The notes: generated from the sequence alone by a model not told the origin. Numbered from the stretch's first letter, positions 1 through 7,405 are shown. The stretch is 7,803 nt of DNA from Bacteroidales bacterium UBA2939 (GCA_002349055.1 DECD01000052.1:12962-20764); one strand, 5' to 3'. Numbers and translations: made by a program.

Positions 1-3000
1 CTTGAGCTTGAAGGTGATGGGATTGTCCATAGCTGCACCCACAGTAGCCTCAAGCTCGTTGTAAAGCTGGATGGTGAACAGGGCGGGACGGTCGACCGGG
101 ACGTTGCTGCGCTCATGCACGTTGATGTCCACCTTGGGGTTCTCCAGCCGCAGCGCACCTGCCGAGAGAGGCGTCTTGGGATGGTAGAACTCGGTGCTGT
201 CGGCCTCTTCGCAGGGGCACTTGGCGGCGCCACCGCGCAGGTAGTAGACCAGCGAACCGTAGAGGTAGTCGTCGCCGTCATAGTCGTTGCCCTCGCTGAC
301 GAAGTCGCGCGTGGTGTCGGAGGCCACGTTGAAGGCAAACTCGCTGGCGCTCTTCTTCATGCGGTAGATGCTGACATCCATGTTGCCGTATTTGTCAGGG
401 GCGAGGGTGAAGCCTATCTCGCGGGTGTGCGAGAGGCTCCTCATTGGGTCGCGTCCGAAGTTGAAGTCGATGATGGGCGTCAGTGAGAACTTGGTGGCCG
501 ATCCTGGGGCGTTGACACCGACAATGAGAGGATTGACTCCGTTGTTACCTTGGCTGTTGTTGGCCACCTTGGCGTATGCATTGGCGATAAGTTTAACGAT
601 GGGTTTGGCAAAGGCGTTGGCGATGTTGCTGATGAGGTCGCCGGTGCCCACGCCGAAGCCGGGATAGTCCCAGTAGACGTGGTAGGCGTTGCTGTAGGAG
701 TAGTTTTCGCTGCGCGAGAGCGTGAGGGGGCCGCTGACGGAATAGGTGGCCACCGAGTCGTGTTGGCGCTGGTGGATGGCCGCCACTTTCTCGGCCTCGT
801 TCTGAAACAGCAGCTTACCCCAGTCAGCGATGCGGCTGTTGAGGCTGCTCACCTCGTCGGCATAGATTTGCGACGAGCCCGTGGGGCGCATGGGAAGATA
901 GTAGCCCTCCCCACTCCAGTTTTCGTCGTCGGGGCTCACGCGGCTCCAGTAGACCTGTGTGCCACGGGCGTCGGCAGTGGCCTGCGCTGTGGCGCTGTCG
1001 CAGGTGAGCAGCAGGGCGTCGCGCTGGTGCGTCAGCTGCGGGATGAGGTTGTCGCGGATATGGCTGTGGGTGTAGGCGAAGGTGGAGTTCAGGTAGGGAC
1101 CGGTCTCCAGCTCGCTGCCGATGACCAGATAATAGCGTTTGCCGGTGGTGTCCACACCCTCGCCCACGGTCTGCAGAGTGCCGTTGGCACTGCTGCCGCC
1201 CAGGGCGGCGAAGGTCACCGAGTCGAGCGGCTGCACGGCATCCACGCGGCGGAAGTAGACATTCTGCACGGCTCCGATATAGACGTCGGCATCCTGACCC
1301 ACGTAGTAGGGGTCGCTGCTGGTGCTGATGCGCTCGGTGGTGGCAAAAGTGTAGCTGCCCGCATGCTTGTAGTTGTAGCTGCTGGTGATGGGCAGGCTGA
1401 AGTCGTAGGTGGAATGAAATTCCATGTTCTGCCCCAGGAAGGTGCCGCCGCCCATGCCAACGAAGGCGCCCATAACGGTCTTGGCCTGTGTGCCGAGGGT
1501 GAGACCGAACTCAATACCGAACTTGAAGGAGAAGTCGTAGGTGTAGCTGTACGAGTACTCGGCGCCGCTCTCGATGTAGGCACTCGAGGTGCTTCCCGGC
1601 GGGTCGCGCAGCACGTCGAGCAGCTGGATGGTGCCGTGGGTCGAGGTGATGACGTCGGCGTCGGTCTTGCGGTAGCCGGTGACGTAGCCGCGCACGGCCT
1701 GCTGCTCCACAAACTCGCCCTCGCTCTCCACCGACAGGTCGAGCACACGCTGCACATTGGTGTCGCTACGCACGAAGGATACATAGTCGATGGGGATCGT
1801 GAAGTCAGCGCTGCCGAGGGTGTCGAGCTCCTTGCTCATCACCTGCGTGTTGGCGTTCTCGTTCTCGTGCATGCCGTTGTATATCTTGAGAGTGCCGCCC
1901 TTGATGCGTACCTCGTCGGGGATGCCGTTGGGGTCGTTGTTGTAGTAATAGTCTTCGTGGGCGTAGGCGCGGAAGTCGTATGTGCCGCTCTCGAAGACTG
2001 GGGCGCCGAAGAGGTAGCGGTAGGTGCCGTCGGCCTGCTTCGTGGCCACGGGCACCTGGATGTTCTCGTTGGTGATGGTCTGGCGCTTGATGGTGGGCTC
2101 GCCGAAGTAGTCCACCTCCATGCCCCACTTCAGCTGCTTGCAGGTGATGGTGATGGGGGCGCGGTAGGTCAGCTTGTAGTGGGCGTTGCTGGTGGCGTAG
2201 CGGGCATGCTCGCCCCAGCCGTTGGCAGCGGTGGGGGCTTCGCGCACGGTGTCGCGCACGGTGGCGGCACCGCTGAGGTCGAGCACCTCGCCCGTGCGAC
2301 CACGGCCGAAGAGGGTGGCGTAGCCTGTGGCACTGGCCTGGATAATCTTCCAGCGCACAGGGAAGAGGTCGGCACTGAACTCGCCCGTCGCCGGGTCGGG
2401 CTCTATCACCACACGCTTCAGCTGGTAGTGCACGTCCGTCTCTCCCACAGTATCCACCCTGTCAAAACCATCCACCCCGTTAAACCCGCCATACAGCAGG
2501 TGCGGCACCGTGTACTCCAGCGTGTCCTTGGTGAGGTCGCTGGGCACTCGCACCACATAGCTTACGTTGTCGCCCTCCAGCTCGAGCACCAGCTTGAGGT
2601 CGTCACCGAGGTTGTTGCGCGAAAGGCCGAGGCCGAGGGGCAGCGCCGTCTGGTCCAATCCACCGCAGACGCGCCCCGTGAGGCGCACCTTCGTCTCGTC
2701 CCATACGCGCACGCCGTCCAGCGGAGTGCTGCGGGTAATCAGGCTGTCGTTATTGATGCGCACAAAACCGTCGCCATTGAAGTGGTGGCCCTCCTTCACC
2801 ACCTGCAGGGTAAAGGCGCTACCTTGCGGCACGCGAATCTCGAAATTGCCGCTGGCGTCCGTCTTCACCGGCGTGTTGGCGAAGCGCATCAGGTTGCCGT
2901 TGAGGCGGAAGCAGGCGTCGCGCACCGGCACCGAGCTGTTCTCGAAGAGCACACGGCCGGTGAAGCGCACCGAGGAGATATTGTCGAAGTCCACCCCCTG

Positions 3001-5292
3001 GGTGATGCAGCGGTGCAGCGTGAGGGTGATGGTGGCCGAGGGCGAGGTGGTGTTGTTGTAGTGGAACTGGGCGGTCTGCGAGGTGGGGGTGATGGCGTAT
3101 TCCACACCGCCGCCATAGGGCAGGCTGTCGAAGAGGTAGGCACCGGTGCTGTCGGTGGTAGCCACCTGCACCGTGGCGCCGTTGTCGGTACGCGTGGCGG
3201 TGACGGTGATGCCGGGACAGCCGCTGCCGTCCTCGTAGTGCACGCGGCCCGCGATGCGGCCGTAGGGCGAGCGCGAGCCGGTGGTGACGTGGCTGGTGCT
3301 GACGGTGTTGCCCTCACAGGTGTAGCTCATGGTGACGCGGTATTGCCACACGGGGCTAATCTGCGGGTCGGCCTCGTGGTCCACCCAGAAGCTGTTGGTG
3401 GTGGTGCCGAGGGTGGTCCAGGCAGCGGAGGGGTCGTTGTCGGGCCGCGCCTCGACGAGGAACTCGTCCACCCCGCCGTCGGTCATGCCCCACGTGAGGC
3501 GTACATATTCGGGGCTCACCAGATGCGTGCCCTCCAGGCCGTCAAGGTTGCCGGCGTTGGTGTAGTAGGGATCTTCGCCTCCATCGCGCACAAAAGATAT
3601 ATTATGGCTGTAGCCGCCTTCTACATCATACCCTTGTTCAAACTGCCATGTCCACACTGGTGGTTCCAACGTAGCTTCGCTCCTTTCCACGCCAAGTTCG
3701 TACTTATAGTGTATGCAGGGATTGTTCAACACATCGGTATAGTGAAGAATGATGCTAGGGTTGTCAGAATCGTGTTCAGGATGGTAGAATACCCTGTCAA
3801 TAGAGGCTTGGATGCTATCGGCTGATATGGGAATACGGATGGTGTCTCCTGTCTCCTGCATAATCTTGTAGATATACAGCGTAGCATGGTCGTCCCAATA
3901 GGAATATCTGTAACGTTTGTTGAAGTCTCTCCCGTTTCCGTAAATGTTATTGAATAATTTGATGGACAGATGCACCTTATGGTTGTCAGCGAAATTATCA
4001 TCGGCTTTGTAGGTTTGAGCTTCGCAGGGGAAAATAGGCAAACGAGGTGCGGGGGACGGAGTACAACTGCCCGAACGGGCGTAGTCGTGTCCCTCCCAGC
4101 CCCAGATGGCCGACGATGTACGTCGCACGCGATAATAGACTGTGTAGCTGTTCTCCACAGGATTGCGCCATGCCGCACGTGAGGAATCGACGTAAGTGAA
4201 CAGCTTATTGTTCATGGCACTGTCGGCCCACTCGATGGGTAGCATAGCGATGGTCTGCGCGTCGCTGAAGTCGCTCTGGTAGGCACGCTGTATCTCGAAC
4301 ATGTCGTTGGGTACGATGTCCTCGGTGTGGGGATAGGCCAGATACCATCTTAGCTCCTTGTAGCGAAAGTCTTCATACCACAGCCCGTCGCGTTCGTAGG
4401 AGTGACGGGTCACCCAGAAATTATATATCTTGTGATAAGCCGGGATGGCCACCTTGTTGGAGGTGAGCCAGCGGATGACGTCCGTCGTGTCGGAGGCCTC
4501 CCTGCCTTGCACCTGCACATACATCATGAAGCCCGGCTGCACGGTGTCCCGCGGCTGCACATAGAGCATGTCGCTCTGATTCTGGCAAGGAATCTGAGCA
4601 GAGTTCCAGGAGGTGTAGTACTTTAGGGGTGTCTGGAAAATCACATAGGGCACCGCCACCTTGCCAACGTTGGCCGTGCTGCTGGCGGTGTAGAAGATGG
4701 GGTCTATCAGTTGCGGATGCACGCTGGTACCGCTGAGGTTACTGAAAGTGCCCAGCGTATGATTGAAGGTACTAGTCGACTGATCGTCTACCACGGTGTA
4801 GAAAAACAGGTCGGCGCTGACCCCCAACGTGAAGGTTTCCTGTAGTAAATCCTCCGACGGGAACCAGTCGAACTCAAGGCTGGAAAGCGCTCCACCACTG
4901 TAATAGTGGGGCGCCACCTTGACGACATGGTTCTGTCCATCGTTGATGATGGTGAGGCAGGAGTTGTATTTGTCGTTGGTTACATCGATGATACCATTCA
5001 ACACCCTGATCCTGACATCAGCGTTATTTTCATAGTAGAGAATGGGTGTGGCGGCCTGATTGCCAATACGAATCCATAGGTAGCTGCCATTTTGGGCGTA
5101 GCCACCTGCACCGCTATATTTCTGTTCCTCGAAGGGGATGGTGATATGTAGCTTCCCTGTTGCTGTGACGGTAGCGTCATAGTATCTGGAGTCCGTCAGA
5201 TAACTATAAATATCACAGTAAGCCGACATCGGCGTCAGCAGCGCCGCCACCAGCGGCACCACCATCATTAATCTGCGTAGAAAATGTTTCAT
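1..5292 (-). CDS. Giant exported multidomain protein (Fn3-like and carboxypeptidase-regulatory-like modules), 3' end outside window
   Basis: I checked this frame codon by codon: it is open from ATG at 5292-5290 to the left edge, 1764 codons, with no stop in the window. The N-terminus (MKHFLRRLMMVV, then a hydrophobic stretch to about residue 24) is a Sec signal peptide. Fn3-like beta modules lie near residues 325-395 and 592-670. Carboxypeptidase-regulatory-like modules start near 678 (GRIAGRV...TDSTGAYLFDSLP), 775 (VRFTGRV...TDASGNFEIRVP) and, more weakly, 869 (VRLTGRV). Further landmarks are LRDPPGS near 1229, alternating aromatic/polar strands with a Gly-rich segment at 1245-1305, SSDPYYVGQDADVYIG at 1325-1340, and a CPC pair at 1692-1694. 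From memory, the LRDPPG and DPxxVGxxxDVYIG signatures recur in very large exported Bacteroidota proteins of unknown function; I cannot name the family. A type IX secretion tail would lie outside the window. It sits directly behind the lipoprotein gene and is probably co-transcribed. No catalytic motif was recognised. Confidence 0.93.
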   Translation of the reverse strand, partial: MKHFLRRLMMVVPLVAALLTPMSAYCDIYSYLTDSRYYDATVTATGKLHITIPFEEQKYSGAGGYAQNGSYLWIRIGNQAATPILYYENNADVRIRVLNGIIDVTNDKYNSCLTIINDGQNHVVKVAPHYYSGGALSSLEFDWFPSEDLLQETFTLGVSADLFFYTVVDDQSTSTFNHTLGTFSNLSGTSVHPQLIDPIFYTASSTANVGKVAVPYVIFQTPLKYYTSWNSAQIPCQNQSDMLYVQPRDTVQPGFMMYVQVQGREASDTTDVIRWLTSNKVAIPAYHKIYNFWVTRHSYERDGLWYEDFRYKELRWYLAYPHTEDIVPNDMFEIQRAYQSDFSDAQTIAMLPIEWADSAMNNKLFTYVDSSRAAWRNPVENSYTVYYRVRRTSSAIWGWEGHDYARSGSCTPSPAPRLPIFPCEAQTYKADDNFADNHKVHLSIKLFNNIYGNGRDFNKRYRYSYWDDHATLYIYKIMQETGDTIRIPISADSIQASIDRVFYHPEHDSDNPSIILHYTDVLNNPCIHYKYELGVERSEATLEPPVWTWQFEQGYDVEGGYSHNISFVRDGGEDPYYTNAGNLDGLEGTHLVSPEYVRLTWGMTDGGVDEFLVEARPDNDPSAAWTTLGTTTNSFWVDHEADPQISPVWQYRVTMSYTCEGNTVSTSHVTTGSRSPYGRIAGRVHYEDGSGCPGITVTATRTDNGATVQVATTDSTGAYLFDSLPYGGGVEYAITPTSQTAQFHYNNTTSPSATITLTLHRCITQGVDFDNISSVRFTGRVLFENSSVPVRDACFRLNGNLMRFANTPVKTDASGNFEIRVPQGSAFTLQVVKEGHHFNGDGFVRINNDSLITRSTPLDGVRVWDETKVRLTGRVCGGLDQTALPLGLGLSRNNLGDDLKLVLELEGDNVSYVVRVPSDLTKDTLEYTVPHLLYGGFNGVDGFDRVDTVGETDVHYQLKRVVIEPDPATGEFSADLFPVRWKIIQASATGYATLFGRGRTGEVLDLSGAATVRDTVREAPTAANGWGEHARYATSNAHYKLTYRAPITITCKQLKWGMEVDYFGEPTIKRQTITNENIQVPVATKQADGTYRYLFGAPVFESGTYDFRAYAHEDYYYNNDPNGIPDEVRIKGGTLKIYNGMHENENANTQVMSKELDTLGSADFTIPIDYVSFVRSDTNVQRVLDLSVESEGEFVEQQAVRGYVTGYRKTDADVITSTHGTIQLLDVLRDPPGSTSSAYIESGAEYSYSYTYDFSFKFGIEFGLTLGTQAKTVMGAFVGMGGGTFLGQNMEFHSTYDFSLPITSSYNYKHAGSYTFATTERISTSSDPYYVGQDADVYIGAVQNVYFRRVDAVQPLDSVTFAALGGSSANGTLQTVGEGVDTTGKRYYLVIGSELETGPYLNSTFAYTHSHIRDNLIPQLTHQRDALLLTCDSATAQATADARGTQVYWSRVSPDDENWSGEGYYLPMRPTGSSQIYADEVSSLNSRIADWGKLLFQNEAEKVAAIHQRQHDSVATYSVSGPLTLSRSENYSYSNAYHVYWDYPGFGVGTGDLISNIANAFAKPIVKLIANAYAKVANNSQGNNGVNPLIVGVNAPGSATKFSLTPIIDFNFGRDPMRSLSHTREIGFTLAPDKYGNMDVSIYRMKKSASEFAFNVASDTTRDFVSEGNDYDGDDYLYGSLVYYLRGGAAKCPCEEADSTEFYHPKTPLSAGALRLENPKVDINVHERSNVPVDRPALFTIQLYNELEATVGAAMDNPITFKLK

Positions 5293-5326
5293 ATTATTCA
5301 TATTATATATTAATCGCATTATTATT
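5290..5326 (-). other. Short AT-rich junction with three in-frame ATG codons before the giant gene
   Basis: Between the lipoprotein stop (5327-5329) and the giant gene there are three ATGs in the same frame, at 5319-5317, 5301-5299 and 5292-5290. There is no Shine-Dalgarno sequence, only AT-rich DNA, which is normal for Bacteroidota. I chose 5292 because it gives the most conventional signal peptide (Lys at position 2, two Arg, then a hydrophobic core). The 5319 start would leave a 7-nt gap and add MRLIYNMNN; the 5301 start would add MNN. The close spacing supports one operon. Confidence 0.6.
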
Positions 5327-6928
5327 TCAATTCGCCTCCATCACCAGCCGCACGGAGAAGCCGTAGTGACGCCCTTGAGGGTTGGAGGCGGTTGTCTCCC
5401 CGCTATGGAAAAGGAGCCGGTAGGCTTTGTGGGATTCAGATTCGCTCGACAGCCAATAGTAGCCATGCGAGGCGACTTCGGATGGGGCAGATGTTCCATT
5501 ACGATAGCCGGCAGCAGGCAGGAACACCGCTCCGGCAGCCTCCATCTTGTCCCAACCACTTGTGACGGAAAAAACAGAATAAGAGGCGTTGTAGGTGTTA
5601 TAATTGTACTCTCCGGTGACAGTGACTCCAGTAGTGGGATGCACATAGTTGTCGGGAAAGAGAATAAGGCCGTTCTTGTCATTCACCGTAGCTTTGGTGT
5701 AGCGGATATTGGATGTGCTGTTCGGCAGGTTGAAGGTGGTGTTGCTACGGGTGTTGAGGAGGTAGTTCATCTCCTCGCTGCTGAGAGTGCGCCAATCGCC
5801 AGTGATATGGTTGCCCCAGTCGTTGAAAGTGCCGTAGTCAGCATCGGTGGTGCTGGTTTGGTTGGGATTGCTGCCCGTGCCCCAGCCGAAGAGGTCGCGG
5901 TTTCCGTCACTCTGGCTGCTGCCGAGGTAGTCGTACTGATGCTCGGCGAACCTCCATGTGCTACCCACATACTGCAGGTTGCCCTGCGAGAATATCACCC
6001 GTGTGGTGGGGCTGACCGAGAAGGCGCCCTTGACGGAAGGAGTGACATCGGCACCGCCGCGTACGATGCCTATCTCGGGCGAGGACTTGACCTCGTTGCG
6101 CCCGAGCGCGCCGAAGGAGGACTTGTTTTTCTCAAAGGAGAATACCTCCATGCTGCCGTAGGTCACCGGTGCCAGATGGGTGTAGACGCGGATGGTGACC
6201 GTCCCCAGGTCGGTGCTGCTCGGTATCACAGGCACCTGGACACATTTTTCGGCATTCACGGCGAGGGCGACTGGACTGCTGAAGTAGACGGTGACGGTCT
6301 TCGACCCCGTGCCCGTGGCGCTGACGGTGGGCACGTCGCTGGTACTCAAGCCGACCGAGGCCTGACCGCAGAGGTTGACGCTGCCGGAGGTCACACTCAC
6401 CGAGTCGAGATACAAGACGGTGTCGTTAGTGAAAGTGTTCTTCACATTCACGTTGATACCAGCGCTGAGGTGCTTGAATTTCACGCCCGTGGCATTAGCC
6501 TCGCTGCGGGCGGCCATGGGCAGCGAAAGCACCTGGTTGTCGCCATCGAACGAGCTGGCATAGCGCGACGGAAAGACCACCGTAGCGGAAGCATCGGCCA
6601 GATTGCCGGCACCCGTGGCAGTGGCGATGGTGGCGGGGTAGAACGAGTTGAAGTCGCTGCTGGTTGTGAAAGAACCAGCGGCATACCAGTGGTCGCCATA
6701 GCCTTGGGTGACCGTTCCTTCGTTACCATTAATCCACACCTTATCGCCAGCGACCCACTTCACCGAGGTGCCGTTCACTGTGGTCTTGGTACTCAAACCC
6801 GATCCTTCGGCGAAAATCTCCAAGGAACCCTCGGGCAGGTTGCCCGCATCCTCTTTTGTGCAAGCTGTTGTCATTGCAAGGCTGCAAAGCATGGCAACTG
6901 CAGCCAAAATCGAAAACCTATAATTCAT
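5327..6928 (-). CDS. Surface lipoprotein: fimbrillin-like N-terminal part plus FISUMP-like C-terminal domain
   Basis: This is a complete 533-residue protein. Residues 1-22 form a lipoprotein signal peptide ending MTTA before Cys23. The next residues are T-K-E-D-A, which fit the Bacteroidota lipoprotein export signal X-K-(D/E)2-X at +2 to +6, so display on the outer face of the outer membrane is likely. Residues 34 to about 290 resemble the Mfa-like/fimbrillin family: TKTTVNGTSVKWVAGDKVWI near 48-66 and LPMAA...VKFKHLSAGINVNVKN near 136-164 are typical. Residues 301-533 form a second domain of the Fibrobacter succinogenes major paralog (FISUMP) type, probably with a C-type-lectin-like fold: FSQGNLQY, WRFAEHQYDYLG, DLFGWG, DWRTLSSEEMNYLLNTR, AGAVFLPAAGYR, GYYWLSS and the final GFSVRLV. 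Family assignments are from memory. The protein probably works as an adhesin or surface-binding protein rather than an enzyme. It lies 46 nt after the small gene and just ahead of the giant secreted protein. Confidence 0.93.
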   Translation of the reverse strand: MNYRFSILAAVAMLCSLAMTTACTKEDAGNLPEGSLEIFAEGSGLSTKTTVNGTSVKWVAGDKVWINGNEGTVTQGYGDHWYAAGSFTTSSDFNSFYPATIATATGAGNLADASATVVFPSRYASSFDGDNQVLSLPMAARSEANATGVKFKHLSAGINVNVKNTFTNDTVLYLDSVSVTSGSVNLCGQASVGLSTSDVPTVSATGTGSKTVTVYFSSPVALAVNAEKCVQVPVIPSSTDLGTVTIRVYTHLAPVTYGSMEVFSFEKNKSSFGALGRNEVKSSPEIGIVRGGADVTPSVKGAFSVSPTTRVIFSQGNLQYVGSTWRFAEHQYDYLGSSQSDGNRDLFGWGTGSNPNQTSTTDADYGTFNDWGNHITGDWRTLSSEEMNYLLNTRSNTTFNLPNSTSNIRYTKATVNDKNGLILFPDNYVHPTTGVTVTGEYNYNTYNASYSVFSVTSGWDKMEAAGAVFLPAAGYRNGTSAPSEVASHGYYWLSSESESHKAYRLLFHSGETTASNPQGRHYGFSVRLVMEAN

Positions 6929-6932
6929 ATCG

Positions 6933-6974
6933 AATTCAAAAATCTTAATTCAAAATTCTTAATTCTCAATTTCC
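6933..6974 (-). repeat. Three 14-nt tandem repeats filling the gap between small gene and lipoprotein gene
   Basis: On the plus strand the units are AATTCAAAAATCTT (6933-6946), AATTCAAAATTCTT (6947-6960) and the diverged AATTCTCAATTTCC (6961-6974). Units 1 and 2 differ at one base. The array starts right after the small gene's stop codon and ends 4 nt before the lipoprotein ATG, so it makes up nearly the whole intercistronic spacer. Such AT-rich leaders suit Bacteroidota translation starts, which rarely use Shine-Dalgarno pairing; whether repeat number tunes expression is inference. Confidence 0.8.
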
Positions 6975-7154
6975 CTACCATGACCACTCGGTGGCTGTGC
7001 CACGGTCCTCGAGGTTCTGGTCGCCTGTACCCGTTTCTTCATAAAGGCTAAGGGTTCTGCTCCACTCACCGCTGTTGGCATACCCCCGTTCGGCCTTGAA
7101 GGTCACCACAGTCAGCGTGGGGGCTTCGTACCTTTTTTTCTTATTGTTGTCCAT
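6975..7154 (-). CDS. Small 59-residue protein of a Bacteroidales 'YEAP' type, function unknown
   Basis: ATG at 7154-7152 opens a 59-codon frame ending in TAG at 6977-6975. The protein begins MDNNKKKRYEAPTLTVVTFK, continues AERGYANSGEW, and ends TATEWSW. It has a basic N-terminus, then a short beta-like segment (TLTVVTF), then an acidic polar tail, with no signal peptide or membrane segment. I remember many small Bacteroidales proteins with this plan (Lys-rich start, Y-x-A-P, a hydrophobic strand ending near a Gly), often encoded just before fimbrillin-like or lipoprotein genes; their role is not known to me. Support for a real gene: it is the first frame after a good promoter, has a GGAG 10 nt upstream of the ATG, and is colinear with the next two genes. 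It could be a leader peptide that sets translation of the lipoprotein, or a secreted or regulatory small protein. Confidence 0.82.
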   Translation of the reverse strand: MDNNKKKRYEAPTLTVVTFKAERGYANSGEWSRTLSLYEETGTGDQNLEDRGTATEWSW

Positions 7155-7164
7155 AATAATATTA

Positions 7165-7168
7165 CTCC
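7165..7168 (-). promoter_or_regulatory. Shine-Dalgarno-like GGAG before the small gene
   Basis: The minus strand reads ATGGAGTAATATTATTATGG. GGAG ends 10 nt before the chosen ATG. The same GGAG lies inside a two-codon frame (ATG GAG TAA, 7170-7162), so a ribosome could start and stop just ahead of the real start. A purine-rich site is unusual in this phylum and marks this start as stronger than the two downstream. Confidence 0.5.
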
Positions 7169-7209
7169 ATTAAGGTGGGTTCTATTTATTTACTTTTCAG
7201 TCGCCAAAA

Positions 7210-7254
7210 CAGACTGTGGTGTGCCGTCGGCTCGGCCGACAACCCATTAGTCTG
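7210..7254 (-). terminator. Leader hairpin P3 with short U run: possible attenuator
   Basis: The outer stem CAGACT/AGTCTG (6 bp) encloses an inner GC-rich stem GTCGGC/GCCGAC (6 bp, extendable by two G-U pairs) with a 3-nt loop. Transcribed leftward, the 3' arm ends GUCUG and is followed by UUUU then GG. The U run is short for an efficient intrinsic terminator, and the operon genes lie downstream, so if it works at all it would be conditional. Confidence 0.3.
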
Positions 7255-7374
7255 CCAGACAACCGTTCGATTATCATCAGTCGTTTTCTCGCCTCGGCAT
7301 AGTGCAAACACTGCGTGATTTGCCCTCTGCGCTCGGCTTATCGAAACCGTTGTTTAACATTCGGTTTACGAGTG

Positions 7375-7405
7375 CAAAGATACGACTATTTTTTCATTTG
7401 ACAAT
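7375..7405 (-). promoter_or_regulatory. Bacteroidota-type promoter for the three-gene operon
   Basis: On the minus strand, ATTG at 7405-7402 (a -33 element, TTTG consensus) is followed after exactly 19 nt by TATCTTTG at 7382-7375, a perfect match to the -7 consensus TAnnTTTG. The region around it is AT-rich. It reads toward the small gene with a leader of about 210 nt, and I see no other promoter of this quality further left. A run of seven C on this strand (7435-7429) lies just upstream. Confidence 0.82.

Larger units (their letters stand above)
7155..7368 (-). ncRNA. Structured 5' leader RNA of the operon (candidate cis-regulatory RNA)
   Basis: From the predicted start of transcription (about 7366-7371) to the small gene's ATG there are about 210 nt without a credible gene. 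Three helices can be drawn by eye. P1 pairs 7259-7271 with 7340-7353 (plus strand ACAAC-C-GTTCGAT against ATCGAAAC-C-GTTGT: 12 pairs, one mismatch, one bulge). P2, inside P1, pairs 7304-7311 with 7315-7323 (GCAAACAC against GTG-a-TTTGC, loop TGC). P3 pairs 7210-7215 with 7249-7254 (CAGACT/AGTCTG) around a perfect inner stem, 7226-7231 with 7235-7240 (GTCGGC/GCCGAC, loop TCG). In the RNA, P3 is followed by a UUUU run, so it could act as a weak attenuator. CTCGGC occurs three times (7231, 7293, 7332) and AGTGCAAA twice (7301, 7371). I do not recognise a known riboswitch or leader class. Confidence 0.55.

Noticed and set aside
550..3825. A 1091-codon open frame on the plus strand
   Set aside because: It is antisense to the giant gene in the same triplet phase and stays open because that gene rarely uses TTA, CTA or TCA. 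Its product is a Val/Ala/Gly/His-rich string with no domain features, while the minus strand gives signal peptide, Fn3-like and regulatory-like modules.
5215..5220. Cys26 of the giant protein as a lipoprotein attachment site
   Set aside because: The preceding residues are S-A-Y, and Tyr directly before the Cys does not fit a lipobox; ordinary signal peptidase cleavage is more likely.
5366..7051. A 561-codon open frame on the plus strand
   Set aside because: It is antisense to the lipoprotein gene in the same triplet phase, with no recognisable domains; the minus strand encodes a clear lipoprotein.
7301..7308. A second copy of AGTGCAAA as an alternative promoter -7 element
   Set aside because: The matching minus-strand octamer is AGTGTTTG, which lacks the TA of TAnnTTTG, and there is no TTG at the right distance upstream. 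It lies within a leader hairpin instead.
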